Assembly (NCBI GenBank): GCA_902793465.1
Contig: CADBDT010000011.1
Span: forward strand, 62,001 to 126,000
Length of the DNA: 64,000 nucleotides
From: an uncultured Coriobacteriaceae bacterium
GTDB lineage: Bacteria; Actinomycetota; Coriobacteriia; Coriobacteriales; Atopobiaceae
Direction of reading: 5' to 3'
Positions 34,346-45,409 of the stretch are shown here, one piece after another. Positions within the stretch are counted from its first letter, which is position 1; every line of letters starts with the position of its first letter. Both the position numbers and the translations under genes were made by a program. The notes under the pieces are model-generated. The model saw only the letters and a list, made by a program, of their open reading frames with translations. It did not search any database and was not told the origin of the DNA.

Positions 34346-34436
34346 TGGCGGAGGGGGAGGGATTCGAACCCTCGTGACCCGAGACGGGCCAAACGGTTTT
34401 CGAGACCGCCGCATTCAACCGCTCTGCCACCCCTCC
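34346..34436 (-). tRNA. tRNA-Ser(CGA)
   Basis: The acceptor GGAGGGG pairs with its 3' partner and CCA is encoded. The anticodon loop CTCGAAA gives CGA. A long class II variable arm is present (CCCGTCTCGGGTC region). Confidence 0.95.
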
Positions 34437-34476
34437 TTTGGGTGAACGCGGCGCCCGTAGGCGCCGCGGAAAGCTC

Positions 34477-34568
34477 TGGCGGAGAGTCGGGGATTCGAAC
34501 CCCGGATGCGCTTTAGGCGCATACACGATTTCCAATCGTGCTCCTTCGGCCAGCTCGGACAACTCTCC
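34477..34568 (-). tRNA. tRNA-Ser(GGA)
   Basis: The acceptor GGAGAGT pairs with ACTCTCC and CCA is encoded. The anticodon loop TTGGAAA gives GGA. The long variable arm is ATGCGCCTAAAGCGCAT. It is 40 nt upstream of tRNA-Ser(CGA) and probably cotranscribed with it. Confidence 0.95.
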
Positions 34569-34659
34569 GTTGAACGCAAACGATAGTATAGCGCACAGCT
34601 CCACTTAGGTGCAAGCCACACATCGAATACACTTTTGCCGTCTAAAATCGGGCACCGCG

Positions 34660-36501
34660 CTATTTCTTTACCAGCCCATGGCGGACGGCCCATTTGCGGC
34701 GGTCCGTCTCGTTAAGAATGCGCTTGCGCATGCGTATATTTTTGGGCGTTATTTCCACCAGCTCGTCGTCCATTATGTACTCAAGTGCCTCTTCCAGCGT
34801 AAACGTGCGGGGAGGCGTAAGCTGCACGGCAATGTCCGCCGTGCTCGAGCGCTGGTTTCCGAGCTGTTTTGTGCGCGCGATGTTAACTACCATGTCGTCG
34901 GGACGCGGCCGCTCGCCCACGAGCATGCCCTCGTAGCATTCCTCGCCCGGACCCACAAACAGCGCGCCGCGCTCCTGCAGAGTGCCCAACGCATATGCCA
35001 CGGCCTTCTCGGTACTCATGGAGATCATGGCGCCGTTCTTGCGGCCCCCAATGTCGCCGGCAAACGGGCCGTACTCCAAAAACGTGTGGTAGAACACGCC
35101 CTCACCATGGGTAACGTTCATAATGCGCGTCTTAAGGCCCATAATTCCGCGTGTGGGTATGTTGAATTCCAGGTGCGTTTGCGTGGCGCCAGCCTCCATG
35201 CTCACCATGGTGCCGCCCACGTTGCCAAACGTCTCGATTACCTTGCCCGAATACTCGTTGGGACACTCCACCACGGCCTGCTCCACGGGCTCCAGGCGCT
35301 CGCCGCCCTCGCCCTTCTTAAACAGAACGCGCGGTCTACCCACCTGAAACTCAAAGCCCTCGCGGCGCATCTGCTCCATGAGCACCGAGAGGTGCAGGAT
35401 GCCACGACCCGCCACCTCTATGCCCGTTTTGTCGGGAAGCTCCTCTATACGCATGGTAACGTTGTTCTCTCGCTCGGCCATAAGGCGCTCTTTGAGCTGG
35501 CGGCCTCCCACTATGTCGCCATCGCGCCCGACCAGGGGAGAGGTGCTTGCTTCGAAGACGATGGAGAGAGTCGGCGGATCGATTTCTATGGGGTCGAGCT
35601 CCACGGGATCGTCTGGGTCGGTGTACACGTCGCCAATGTCGGTTCCGTCGACACCCACCACGGCGCCTATGTCGCCAGCTACGACCTCGTCGCATTCCTT
35701 TCGACCAAGATAGTCAAAGGTGTACAGCTGCTTTACCTGCGCCGTTGCGCGGCTGCCGTCGTTTTTTACCACCAGAATCTTCTGACCGGCATGAATCGTG
35801 CCGCTAAACACGCGACCGATGCCAATGCGCCCCACGTAGCTGGAGTGATCGACGGTCACGCACTGCATGGCCAAGGGACCGTCCGGCTCCACGTCGGGCG
35901 CAGGCAAAGACTCCACTATCATGTTGAGCAGGGGATACATGTTTCCCTCGTCGGGTCCGTTTGGGTCCAACCGCGAGAAGCCCTGAACAGCCGAGGCATA
36001 CACCACGTGCTCCATGGCAAACTCCAGCTGCTCGTCGGACGCGCCGAGGTCCATCATAAGGTCCAGGCTTGCCTCCATGGCCGACTCAGGGCTTGCGCCA
36101 TCGCGGTCCACCTTGTTTACCACTATCATTATGCGCAGGCCGTTTGCAATGGCGTGGCGCAGGACGAAGCGCGTCTGAGGCATGGGGCCTTCTGCGGCAT
36201 CCACCAAAAGCAGTGCGCCATCTGCCATCTTTAGCACGCGCTCAACCTCGCCACCAAAGTCGGCGTGGCCCGGGGTGTCTATAACGTTGATCTTTATTCC
36301 CTGGTACTCGATAGAGATGTTCTTGGCAAGGATGGTTATACCGCGCTCGCGCTCCTGGTCGTTGGAATCCAGCACGCGCTCCTGCACCTGCTGGCCCTCT
36401 CGAAAGGCGCCCGACGCCCTAAGCATCTGGTCCACAAGCGTGGTTTTGCCGTGGTCTACGTGCGCGATAATTGCAATGTTGCGAATATGCTCTTGAAGCA
36501 T
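34660..36501 (-). CDS. typA: Translational GTPase TypA/BipA
   Basis: The protein has 613 aa, the family length. The G domain has G1 [10 protein letters not shown]3 [10 protein letters not shown] and G4 NKVDRDGA. Elongation-factor-like domains II, III and V follow, with the specific C-terminal domain ending near [13 protein letters not shown]. TypA binds ribosomes under stress and aids 50S assembly. The ATG at 36501 has GGGGA upstream; an ATG at 36522 has a weak RBS. Confidence 0.95.
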   Translation of the reverse strand: MLQEHIRNIAIIAHVDHGKTTLVDQMLRASGAFREGQQVQERVLDSNDQERERGITILAKNISIEYQGIKINVIDTPGHADFGGEVERVLKMADGALLLVDAAEGPMPQTRFVLRHAIANGLRIMIVVNKVDRDGASPESAMEASLDLMMDLGASDEQLEFAMEHVVYASAVQGFSRLDPNGPDEGNMYPLLNMIVESLPAPDVEPDGPLAMQCVTVDHSSYVGRIGIGRVFSGTIHAGQKILVVKNDGSRATAQVKQLYTFDYLGRKECDEVVAGDIGAVVGVDGTDIGDVYTDPDDPVELDPIEIDPPTLSIVFEASTSPLVGRDGDIVGGRQLKERLMAERENNVTMRIEELPDKTGIEVAGRGILHLSVLMEQMRREGFEFQVGRPRVLFKKGEGGERLEPVEQAVVECPNEYSGKVIETFGNVGGTMVSMEAGATQTHLEFNIPTRGIMGLKTRIMNVTHGEGVFYHTFLEYGPFAGDIGGRKNGAMISMSTEKAVAYALGTLQERGALFVGPGEECYEGMLVGERPRPDDMVVNIARTKQLGNQRSSTADIAVQLTPPRTFTLEEALEYIMDDELVEITPKNIRMRKRILNETDRRKWAVRHGLVKK

Positions 36502-36700
36502 GTGTTCCCCTTTTTTGCTCATACACTCGACCGGGAGATTCTAGCAGTACACGAGCTCAGACACGCGACGCCGTGTTAAACCACAACAAAGACCTATTTT
36601 GAACAAAAGTTTGTCAACATGCACTACGTCGGCAAGCTGCATTGTCAAGGCTTGTCCAGCTTTTAGTTTGCCGATTTGTTTACAATTTTCTCAAAATTTA

Positions 36701-36752
36701 GAACATATGTACCTTACTCTCTGCTATAGTACTAAGTATAGAACATATGTTT
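36701..36752 (+). promoter_or_regulatory. Promoter flanked by two LexA-like boxes
   Basis: GAACATATGTAC (36701-36712) and GAACATATGTTT (36741-36752) are 40 bp apart. An extended -10, TGCTATAGT (36722-36730), lies between them. The first box covers the -35 region and the second covers the start of transcription. Both fit the Gram-positive LexA core GAACATATGTTC. The spacing of 40 bp places them near the same face of the helix. Confidence 0.65.
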
Positions 36753-36767
36753 TGTATTGGAGGGGAT

Positions 36768-37730
36768 ATGGAAGTACAAAACTCTATGGCAAAATCTATC
36801 GCTCAGGAACGCCGGGACTATGACGAAACATGCAAACGCATCTTGGCAGAGCGACAAATTCGCGCACGCATACTCCATGACTACGTATCGGAATTTTCCA
36901 ATACGAATATTGCTGCTATTGAGTCGATGCTTGATGACGAGGTGGAGGTTGGCACAGAACCCATTGGAAGGGACGATTGGGCCGCATATTCTGTGGGCGG
37001 GCACGAAAGAAACACTGAGGACTCCACTTTGGCTGAAGGAGTAGCCCGATTTGATGTAAGGTTCAGCGTACCAATCCCTGGCAAGGGCAGTCGAATGACG
37101 ATTGAGGTTGATCTAGAGGCGCAAAACAAGTGGGACGTTGGTTATCCTTTGGCAAGCAGAGCCGTGTTCTACTGTGCTCGCATGCTCTCAATGCAGGGTG
37201 ACAAGATTCTACCGAAATCAGAATATGAGAAACTCAACAAGGTCTATTCGGTTTGGGTGTGTTCCCATCCCGACAAAGAACACAAGGGTGTCGTGGAGCA
37301 GTTTTCTATGAGGCCCCACTCTGATAGAGAATCCCTCATGTTTGATGGATACGACCTTATGGATGTATGTTTTATATGTTTGGACAGTCACAAGATCAGC
37401 GCGGAAGATGGTTGCCTCGGGCTGCTTGGCGCGTTATTCGCCCTGCGCTGCGACCCTAAGGAATTACGGAGAATACTCGCCGATGACTTCGGTATGATAA
37501 TGACGGAAAGCATAGACGAGAGGGTGGAAGCCATGTGCAACTTTAGCGAGGGAATCTGGGAAGACGGCAAGGCCGAGGGCAGGGCCGAGGGCAGGGCCGA
37601 GGCACTGAGGAGCCTGATGGCAAGCCTGTCCATCGGCATCGAGCGCGCCATGGAGCTGCTGTGCATACCGAGCTCCGAGCGCGAGAGGTACGAGAGTCTT
37701 TTGGCAAGATATTCCACGTCAGGCCGTTAG
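36768..37730 (+). CDS. Rpn-like PD-(D/E)XK nuclease family transposase-like protein
   Basis: The protein has 320 aa from the ATG at 36768 (GGAGGGG 5 nt upstream). The N-terminal half has the core of PD-(D/E)XK transposase-related proteins: ARFDVRFSVP (Asp), then MTIEVDLEAQNKWD with the E-x-D-x-E-x-Q pattern. Helices with the ASRAVFYCARML block follow. Near residue 275 a short repeat AEGRAEGRAEA occurs, as in many relatives. The E. coli relatives RpnA-E nick DNA and promote RecA-independent recombination. No terminal inverted repeats or target duplications are seen around it. The base composition is lower in G+C than that of its neighbours, which suggests transfer. Two LexA-like boxes flank its promoter. 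Confidence 0.75.
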   Translation: MEVQNSMAKSIAQERRDYDETCKRILAERQIRARILHDYVSEFSNTNIAAIESMLDDEVEVGTEPIGRDDWAAYSVGGHERNTEDSTLAEGVARFDVRFSVPIPGKGSRMTIEVDLEAQNKWDVGYPLASRAVFYCARMLSMQGDKILPKSEYEKLNKVYSVWVCSHPDKEHKGVVEQFSMRPHSDRESLMFDGYDLMDVCFICLDSHKISAEDGCLGLLGALFALRCDPKELRRILADDFGMIMTESIDERVEAMCNFSEGIWEDGKAEGRAEGRAEALRSLMASLSIGIERAMELLCIPSSERERYESLLARYSTSGR

Positions 37731-37744
37731 GAAACTCGTATAAA

Positions 37745-37788
37745 AACGCCGTGCCGCTAGGGAATACTCCACCTAGCGGCACGGCGTT
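37745..37788. terminator. Bidirectional hairpin after the Rpn-like gene
   Basis: A perfect 16-bp stem AACGCCGTGCCGCTAG with its complement encloses a loop with GGAATACTCC. It lies between two convergent genes. T runs are weak (GTATAAAAAC on one side). Confidence 0.7.
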
Positions 37789-37841
37789 CCCAAATAACAT
37801 AATTAAGAAACGTCGTCCTAGTGGTTGAACCTCTACCACAC

Positions 37842-38273
37842 CTATCCTAGAAGAGGTTCCTCCTCGCCGGCAGGAGCGGGATCGGTCCATCGAAAGTCGT
37901 CGCCTTTGCCGCGACCCTCAAAGAGGGAGTATGCACTAAAACTTGGCTGGCCCTTTTCCCCAAATTCCAACAGCAGCGCGTCGGCATAGCTGCCGTCGTC
38001 CATTTGAACCGATGCCTCGTAAGCAAGGGCGTAGCGGATTGCCTCGCGAGCAGAGCGGACCCGCGAACGGGCGCCCTCCAAGAGCACCTCTGCACTGTCG
38101 TTGGAAAACTCAAGAGGTGTTACGTCTCCATCTTCATTCTGTATTACAAGTAATACGTTTACCGTTTGACCCTCTGCCAAACGATCCAAGGCATCGCCCA
38201 TCAATGTGCTCGATAACTCGTCTAGCTCCTGTGATACACTGCCGTATTCTGTATTATCGCTGTTGTTTGCCAT
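37842..38273 (-). CDS. Hypothetical acidic protein, 143 aa
   Basis: No family is recognised. It is a soluble acidic protein with no signal peptide or TM segment. The N-terminal 35 residues look helical. A strand-rich middle (VNVLLVIQNEDGDVTPLEF) is followed by a helix (ARSRVRSAREAIRYALAYE) and strands to an acidic end. It lies 23 nt after the ribbon-helix-helix membrane protein and is almost surely cotranscribed with it, so the two may work together. Confidence 0.65.
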   Translation of the reverse strand: MANNSDNTEYGSVSQELDELSSTLMGDALDRLAEGQTVNVLLVIQNEDGDVTPLEFSNDSAEVLLEGARSRVRSAREAIRYALAYEASVQMDDGSYADALLLEFGEKGQPSFSAYSLFEGRGKGDDFRWTDPAPAGEEEPLLG

Positions 38274-38296
38274 GTGTATTCTCCTGTATTACAAAA

Positions 38297-39130
38297 CTAT
38301 CGCACGAGTATTACGATAATTCCTATAACCAAGCTCACAATTATGGCAATCAGTACCGGTATCCACGTCATAAGCGGATTAGGCTGATTGTTTGCCTGCT
38401 GCTGCGCGATTTCGTTCTCGCGAGCCTTTTGGTCGGCCTGCTGCTTGGTTAGATACTCGCCCATAACGTCGCTTACGACCTTACGCGTATGTTCGTCCGC
38501 AATGCGCTGGCGCTCTTCCTCAGTGAGCTCGGCTTCCTCAACGTCCTCGGCCTCTTGGTCGGCAAGCTCTCCTGGAAGCTCCAACTCCTCAGGCTTCGTA
38601 TAGTCTCGTATGCTGGCCAGGAGCTCCAACATCTGCGTCATTTGCTCGGACTTTTGCTGACCATCCTGCGCCAAAACGTCCAAGCGCCGCGCCAGCTCGG
38701 CAACTTCCGCCGCAGATGCCGGGCGATTCTTGTCGCTCATCTGGATGCCAATACGTGCGTAATACGTAAGCGACTCATAGTCGCTGCACTCATGCTCGGT
38801 CGAATACGCCTGTATCTTGTCCTTTATGTCTGCGGGAACAATAGACGTGTTTGCGTCGGGCTCAATGGTGGGAAGGCTCTGCAGCGCCTCCAGGCGTTCC
38901 TGTATCTTTGCGAGTGCCTCTTGCGATGCGTCAGGGGAAGCCTGCGCATCTTGCGCAGATTCGTTAGAGGTAGTGGGGGTAAGGCCGTTTTCTTCGAGCT
39001 CTATGCCTGCCCGCGCAAAGCGACTCATTGCCTCTGCCTTGGTGCAGTTGTTCTCGGCCGCATAGGCGGTAATTTTTTCGTTAAGGTCCTCTGGCATACG
39101 CATGCTAAAGGTGGTGGGACGTTTGGCCAT
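38297..39130 (-). CDS. Ribbon-helix-helix protein with C-terminal membrane anchor
   Basis: The protein has 277 aa. The N-terminus (TTFSMRMPEDLNEKITAYA and on to about residue 50) is a ribbon-helix-helix DNA-binding motif. A second related block (VPADIKDKIQAYSTEHECSD, about 98-135) looks like an internal repeat. A coiled-coil-like, Glu/Gln-rich stretch follows (about 140-245). A single hydrophobic helix (about 254-276, ending IVILVR) completes the protein as a tail anchor. A DNA-binding domain tethered to the membrane is unusual for RHH proteins. An inverted repeat sits directly upstream (39152-39192) and could be its own operator. The cotranscribed 143-aa gene follows. Confidence 0.7.
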   Translation of the reverse strand: MAKRPTTFSMRMPEDLNEKITAYAAENNCTKAEAMSRFARAGIELEENGLTPTTSNESAQDAQASPDASQEALAKIQERLEALQSLPTIEPDANTSIVPADIKDKIQAYSTEHECSDYESLTYYARIGIQMSDKNRPASAAEVAELARRLDVLAQDGQQKSEQMTQMLELLASIRDYTKPEELELPGELADQEAEDVEEAELTEEERQRIADEHTRKVVSDVMGEYLTKQQADQKARENEIAQQQANNQPNPLMTWIPVLIAIIVSLVIGIIVILVR

Positions 39131-39151
39131 CGTAATGCTCCTTTTAGTGTT

Positions 39152-39192
39152 GTAATACAGGCGTATTTTAGCGCAAATACGCCGTAATACAG
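39152..39192 (-). promoter_or_regulatory. Composite operator-like repeat upstream of RHH gene
   Basis: A perfect 9-bp inverted repeat GGCGTATTT-N6-AAATACGCC is flanked on both sides by the direct repeat GTAATACAG. It starts 21 nt before the ATG of the RHH gene. RHH repressors usually bind short repeated sites at their own promoter. Confidence 0.5.
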
Positions 39193-39198
39193 CCTAAA

Positions 39199-39229
39199 CC
39201 ACAAATAGGGGACAGTCCCTTATTTGTGG
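39199..39229. other. Hairpin CCACAAATAGGGGAC
   Basis: A 15-bp near-perfect stem with a one-base centre (31 bp in all) lies between the RHH promoter and the tRNA-Ala terminator. It may be a terminator or an extra operator; no T run follows. Confidence 0.45.
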
Positions 39230-39257
39230 TTAGCCGCTGCGGCTGCCCATGCGTAAC

Positions 39258-39281
39258 AAAAAAGCCGGGCAAATACCCGGC
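39258..39281 (-). terminator. tRNA-Ala terminator
   Basis: On the minus strand, stem GCCGGGTA-type with CCCGGC is followed by six T, about 10 nt after the tRNA 3' end. Confidence 0.85.
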
Positions 39282-39291
39282 TCGTTGTATT

Positions 39292-39367
39292 TGGTGGAGA
39301 CGATGGGGATCGAACCCACGACCTCAGGCTTGCAAAGCCCGCGCTCTCCCAGCTGAGCTACGTCCCC
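39292..39367 (-). tRNA. tRNA-Ala(TGC)
   Basis: The acceptor GGGGACG pairs with its 3' partner and CCA is encoded. The D arm has GCTCAGCTGGGAGAGC. The anticodon loop TTTGCAA gives TGC, and the T loop is GTTCGATCC. Confidence 0.96.
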
Positions 39368-39371
39368 TTTT

Positions 39372-39416
39372 AATAAGCACCCCAGCGGCGACTCGGCTCA
39401 CGCTGGGGTGCTTATT
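39372..39416. other. 16-bp hairpin between tRNA-Ala and tRNA-Ile remnant
   Basis: AATAAGCACCCCAGCG pairs perfectly with its complement around a 13-nt loop. It lies upstream of tRNA-Ala and just downstream of the tRNA-Ile remnant on the minus strand. It resembles a terminator of the remnant. Confidence 0.55.
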
Positions 39417-39425
39417 GTCAAAGGA

Positions 39426-39502
39426 TGGTGGGCCTGACAAGGCTCGAACTTGTGACCTCCCGGTTATCAGCCGGATCGTTCTACTTTACCGCGTCAACCA
39501 GA
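39426..39502 (-). pseudogene. tRNA-Ile(GAT)-like remnant with intact 3' half
   Basis: The 3' half is a normal tRNA-Ile. It has anticodon stem-loop CCGG-CTGATAA-CCGG (anticodon GAT) and a T arm with GTTCGAG. The acceptor strand CAGGCCC is followed by A and an encoded CCA. The 5' acceptor strand that should read GGGCCTG is absent, and the D arm does not fold in the usual way. The 5' part has therefore been replaced or has decayed. It is likely inactive unless heavily edited. A tRNA 3' half left alone is typical of recombination or integration at a tRNA. Confidence 0.55.
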
Positions 39503-39604
39503 ATTTCGACTTTTTTGAAAACAATGTGGTGAATCCTAATTTGCCACCACGCGGGCGATTACGTGTACAATGTTCGCCTGTGACTTTAGGACAGGAGCGT
39601 ATTG

Positions 39605-40105
39605 ATGGCCCTCATACGAATGGACATACAGTCGGTTGTGGTAGGTGCGGGACCCGTGGCATCTATGGTTATCCTAAAACCACGTCACAACAAGACCTTG
39701 GCCAAGCTACCCATACGAATTGGGTCCTATGAGTCAACCGCCATAAGCATGGGTGTGGAGGGACATACTCGCAAGCGTCCCATGACCCACGATCTTATGT
39801 GCGACCTAATCCAAAAGCTTGGAGCCAGCGTCTCGTGCGTGGTTATATGCGACGTACGCGGCTCTACCTTTTTTGCGCAAGTTCGTTTGACTAACGGCAT
39901 GGGGGAGGACGTGTGCGTGGATGCAAGGCCCTCTGACGCCCTGGCGCTTGCCGTGCGCGTACATGCACCCATATTTGCCGAGGAAGACGTTATAGACCGC
40001 GCTGCACTCCCAGACTTCGGCGCCGTGGAGCGCGACGAGCGCGAGCGCGAGGCGGAGGCGTTCCACGACTTTGTGCAGAATGTGTCTCCTGACGACTTTG
40101 CGTAA
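39605..40105 (+). CDS. DUF151 (bifunctional nuclease-like) protein
   Basis: The protein has 166 aa from the ATG at 39605 (AGGAG 7 nt upstream). It has the DUF151 blocks: LPIRIGSYESTAISMGVEG, then RPMTHDLMCDLIQKLGA and finally DARPSDALALAVRV. Plant BBD and Thermotoga members have DNase/RNase activity, but the role in bacteria is unsettled. The C-terminal 30 residues are Glu/Arg-rich. It is a single gene followed by two hairpins. Confidence 0.88.
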   Translation: MALIRMDIQSVVVGAGPVASMVILKPRHNKTLAKLPIRIGSYESTAISMGVEGHTRKRPMTHDLMCDLIQKLGASVSCVVICDVRGSTFFAQVRLTNGMGEDVCVDARPSDALALAVRVHAPIFAEEDVIDRAALPDFGAVERDEREREAEAFHDFVQNVSPDDFA

Positions 40106-40114
40106 TGGTGTAGC

Positions 40115-40191
40115 CGCTTGCAGCGAAGGGGTTACCCCCTGGGTTTAAATCCCAGACCTAAACCCAGGGGGTTACCCCTTCGTTGCAAGCG
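40115..40191. repeat. Long inverted repeat with GGGGTTACCCCC arms (family B-like)
   Basis: The arms of about 33 nt (CGCTTGCAGCGAAGGGG onward) are complementary apart from a short mismatch, around a TAAATCCCAGACC-type loop. Each arm contains GGGG-TTA-CCCC. It starts 9 nt after the DUF151 stop. Confidence 0.85.
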
Positions 40192-40202
40192 ACCCATAAA
40201 AT

Positions 40203-40236
40203 AAGCGGCTCCACCCTTAGGGGCGGAGCCGCTTTT
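40203..40236. terminator. Bidirectional terminator between DUF151 gene and gyrA
   Basis: Stem AAGCGGCTCC with GGAGCCGCTT is followed by T on the + strand. It separates convergent genes, 31 nt beyond the gyrA stop. Confidence 0.85.
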
Positions 40237-40267
40237 CTATAAGACCCTCGTGGGGGAGGTCTACACC

Positions 40268-43102
40268 TTAGTCGTCCAGCATCGACTCGTCAAACTCTTC
40301 GCCTACGCCAACGTCCACGTTGTCTGCATCGTCGGCCTGAAGGTCGGCATCGGCCAAGTCGAGCATGGCCTGACCCTCTCCTGCGCCTGCGCGACGCTTG
40401 GGAGCCTTCTTCTTGCGGGCTATCATGCGCGCCATGGCACTCACACGATCGCCCTCGGCCAAGTTCATTATCTTGACGCCCTGCGTGGCACGTCCGAGCT
40501 TGCTAATGTCGTTTGCCTTAACGCGTATCATAACACCTTCGACGGACACTATTACCAACTCGTGTTGGGGTCCGACCACGCGGCAGCCGGCGAGCTTGCC
40601 CTTCTTGGCGTTCTTGGCAATGGTAAACACGCCCTGACCACCGCGTTTGTGCTCGGGATATTCGCTTACCGCCGTGCGCTTGCCAAAGCCGTTTTCGGTT
40701 ATAACCACAAGGTCACCCTTGCCGTTGCTAATTTCCATGCCCAGCATGCGAGCGTCGCCCTTAAGGTTAATGCCGCGCACGCCGCTGGTGTCGCGGCCCA
40801 TGGGGCGCACCTGGCTCTCGTCAAACAGAATGGCCTTGCCGTCAGTGCTGCACAGGATTACCTTGCTCCCCTGCTTTACGCGACGAACGTCCACGAGCTC
40901 GTCGCCCGCGCGGAGCTTTATGGCAATGAGTCCGCCAGAGCGGTTTACGTCGTAGGCCGCCATGGACGTCTTCTTTACCATGCCACTGCTGGTGGCAAAC
41001 ATAAGGTATTCGTCCTCGGGGAAGTCGCGCGCCGTAAGAACGGCCATGGGATGTTCGCCCTCGGCCAGGTTAAGGACGTTTACGAGCGCCGATCCACGGG
41101 CTTGTCGGCTGCCCAGAGGAAGCTCGTGCACCTTGAGGCGATACACCTTGCCCTTGTTGGTAAAGAACAGCATGTAGTCGTGGGTGCTTGCCACAAACAC
41201 GTCTTCCACGTAGTCGTTGTCCTTAAGGCTGAGCCCCCTCATGCCCTTGCCGCCACGGCGCTGCGAGCGGTAGGTAACCACCGGCAGGCGCTTTACATAA
41301 CCGGCATGGGTAAAGGTAACTACCATATCCTCCTCGGCAATGAGGTCCTCCACGTCCAGGTCCTCTGCGGCGGTGGAGTTTATTTGCGTGCGGCGAGGCG
41401 TGGAATAGCGGTCGGATATCGAACGCAGCTCGTCCTTAATAACGCCCAGCAGCTTGTCCTTGTGCTCCAGGAGGTCCTTGTAGTAGGCAATGCGCTCGCG
41501 CAGGTCCTCGATCTGTGCCACAAGCTGGTCGCGCGCGAGGCCGGTAAGGCGACGCAGCCGCATTTGCAAAATGGCCTCGCACTGGATCTCGTCCAGGCCA
41601 AAGCGCTCGTTCATGCGGCGCTTGGACTCGGCATCGTCGCGCGAGGAGCGAATTATGTGCACGATCTCGTCGATATTGTCTACGGCAATAAGAAGTCCTT
41701 CACGAATGTGCAGGTCCTTTTGCGCCTTGTCGAGGTCAAACTGGGTGCGCCTGGTAACCACGTCCACCTGGTGGTCTATGTAGTGGCGCAGCATCTCGGG
41801 CAGCGTGAGCGTGCGCGGGACGCCGTCCACCAGAGCGATGTCTATTACGCCAAAGTTTGCCTGCAGCTGCGTGCGCTTGTACAGGTTGTTGAGGACCACC
41901 TGCGGAACGGCGCCGCTCTTGAGGTCAATAACAATGCGCATGCCCTTGCGGTTTGACTCGTCGCGCATGTCGGATATGCCCTCTATGCGCTTCTCGTTTA
42001 CCTGCTGCGCAATCTTTTCTTGCAAAAGGCCCTTGTTTACCTGGTAGGGAATCTCTGTTACCACAAGGCGCTGGCGGTTTCCGCGGCCGACGCTTTCTAC
42101 GTGCACCTTGGAACGCACGGTTATGGAGCCGCGGCCCGTGGAGTATGCGTCGCGAATGCCGTCGGTTCCCATAATAATGCCGCCGGTGGGGAAGTCTGGG
42201 CCGGGCATTACCTTAAGGATGTCGTCCAGCGTGGCGTCGGGGTTGTCTATGAGCAGGCACACGGCGTCCACGACCTCGCCCAGGTTGTGGGGAGGCACGT
42301 TGGTGGCCATGCCCACCGCAATGCCCGACGAGCCGTTTACCAGCAGGTTGGGAAAGCGCGAGGGAAGCACCGCGGGCTCGGACAGGGACTCGTCGTAGTT
42401 GGGCTGCAGGTCCACCGTCTCTTTGTCCAGGTCGCGCAGCATCTCCATTGCTGCGTGGGTAAGGCGCGACTCCGTGTAGCGCATGGCCGCCGGGGGATCG
42501 CCGTCCACCGAGCCAAAGTTGCCGTGGCCGTCCACCAGGGGCAGGCGCATGGAGAAGTCCTGCGCCATGCGCACCATGGAGTCGTAGATGGCCGAGTCGC
42601 CGTGCGGGTGGTACTTACCCATAACTTCGCCCACGGTCCAGGCACTCTTCTTGTGCGGGCGCGTAGGCACGATGTGGGCCTCGTTCATGGCGTAGAGGAT
42701 GCGGCGGTGCACCGGCTTAAGTCCGTCGCGAACGTCGGGCAGCGCGCGGGCCACGATTACCGACATGGAGTACTCCAGGAACGAGGTCTTCATTTCCTGG
42801 CTCATCTCTATGGGCTTAAGCGCGCCGCCGTGGATGTCCGTAAGGTCGAGGCGGGTGCCGGCCTCGTCCGATATGGTGTGGCTCAGGTTGGCGCCGGCGA
42901 GGTTAACGGACCCCTGCTCTGGCGGGTAGTCGCCGTCTTCCCCGTCGAGCTCGTCGTACACGTCGGAGGGGTCCTCGTCCTCGCGCTCGGGATCCGTCTC
43001 CATGTCGTGCATGGCACGGTTTACGAGGTCATCCAGGTGGTCATGCCCATCCGGCCCACGCAACTCGTCCTGGTTCTCGTTGTTCTTCGTATCGTCTGCC
43101 AA
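40268..43102 (-). CDS. gyrA: DNA gyrase subunit A with acidic N-terminal extension
   Basis: The protein has 944 aa. The normal GyrA start ([17 protein letters not shown]) is only reached at about residue 98. The first roughly 85 residues are an extra, strongly acidic and probably disordered segment. The catalytic Tyr is in [10 protein letters not shown] (Y209). The quinolone region reads [10 protein letters not shown] with Ser170 and Asp174, the sensitive residues. The GyrA box is SQRRGGKG in the C-terminal wrapping domain. Start is TTG with GGAGAGA 5 nt upstream. Gyrase introduces negative supercoils. It lies 288 bp after gyrB, with a large inverted structure in the gap. Confidence 0.97.
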   Translation of the reverse strand: MADDTKNNENQDELRGPDGHDHLDDLVNRAMHDMETDPEREDEDPSDVYDELDGEDGDYPPEQGSVNLAGANLSHTISDEAGTRLDLTDIHGGALKPIEMSQEMKTSFLEYSMSVIVARALPDVRDGLKPVHRRILYAMNEAHIVPTRPHKKSAWTVGEVMGKYHPHGDSAIYDSMVRMAQDFSMRLPLVDGHGNFGSVDGDPPAAMRYTESRLTHAAMEMLRDLDKETVDLQPNYDESLSEPAVLPSRFPNLLVNGSSGIAVGMATNVPPHNLGEVVDAVCLLIDNPDATLDDILKVMPGPDFPTGGIIMGTDGIRDAYSTGRGSITVRSKVHVESVGRGNRQRLVVTEIPYQVNKGLLQEKIAQQVNEKRIEGISDMRDESNRKGMRIVIDLKSGAVPQVVLNNLYKRTQLQANFGVIDIALVDGVPRTLTLPEMLRHYIDHQVDVVTRRTQFDLDKAQKDLHIREGLLIAVDNIDEIVHIIRSSRDDAESKRRMNERFGLDEIQCEAILQMRLRRLTGLARDQLVAQIEDLRERIAYYKDLLEHKDKLLGVIKDELRSISDRYSTPRRTQINSTAAEDLDVEDLIAEEDMVVTFTHAGYVKRLPVVTYRSQRRGGKGMRGLSLKDNDYVEDVFVASTHDYMLFFTNKGKVYRLKVHELPLGSRQARGSALVNVLNLAEGEHPMAVLTARDFPEDEYLMFATSSGMVKKTSMAAYDVNRSGGLIAIKLRAGDELVDVRRVKQGSKVILCSTDGKAILFDESQVRPMGRDTSGVRGINLKGDARMLGMEISNGKGDLVVITENGFGKRTAVSEYPEHKRGGQGVFTIAKNAKKGKLAGCRVVGPQHELVIVSVEGVMIRVKANDISKLGRATQGVKIMNLAEGDRVSAMARMIARKKKAPKRRAGAGEGQAMLDLADADLQADDADNVDVGVGEEFDESMLDD

Positions 43103-43167
43103 CTATCTCTCCATTCCAAACGCGCCACGCAGTGGCGCACCATTTTTCCCACCTAACAGGTCAGTCC

Positions 43168-43262
43168 GTGAGGACCGCTCCTGTCCGCCGCCCGCGCCGT
43201 GAGCGACCTCATGGGCGCGGCGACAAGCCCGCAACTTTATCCAGACGCACGCAAAGGACGCG
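43168..43262 (+). pseudogene. Decayed inverted copy of the gyrB 3' end
   Basis: Read on the + strand, this stretch repeats the last roughly 38 codons of gyrB, which lie on the minus strand at 43391-43508. Shared blocks include GTGAGCGACCTCATGGGC and CAACTTTATCCAGAC, with several substitutions and small deletions. The fragment and the gyrB end therefore form an inverted repeat centred on the hairpin at 43284-43377. No start site or function is evident. Confidence 0.8.
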
Positions 43263-43283
43263 CCTCGGACGTTGGGCAGGCTC

Positions 43284-43377
43284 TTGCCCGGCCGTTTTGT
43301 TGTGCCGCGCGCAGTTCCGCAGCGAGCGAAGCGATGCGAGGACTGTCTGAGCACGGCACAACAAAACGGCCGGGCAA
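43284..43377. repeat. Hairpin with conserved core, family C (copy 1)
   Basis: The 24-bp arms beginning TTGCCCGGCCGTTTTG are perfectly complementary. They enclose a 46-nt core with GCAGTTCCGCAGCGAGCG and GCGAGGACTGTCTGAG. The same core with different arms is at 52125 and 55249. It lies 14 nt after the gyrB stop. Confidence 0.88.
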
Positions 43378-43390
43378 CGTACCAGGTCGC

Positions 43391-45372
<1,982 letters not shown>

Positions 45373-45409
45373 CCGCATGTAAGGCACTCAGAGACAGATT
45401 GAGGGGATA

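Noticed and set aside
34609..36234. 541-codon frame antisense to typA
   Set aside because: typA is complete on the other strand; the antisense frame has no recognised motif.
36768..37730. Insertion sequence carrying the Rpn-like gene
   Set aside because: No terminal inverted repeats or target-site duplications were seen; the hairpin at 37745 is unpaired with any 5' copy.
39226..39732. Reading frame across tRNA-Ala and tRNA-Ile remnant
   Set aside because: It runs antisense through tRNA genes and the DUF151 start; no coding signal.
40250..43156. Long frames antisense to gyrA (568 and 378 codons)
   Set aside because: Shadow frames of a high-G+C gene; composition is typical of reverse translation, with no domains.
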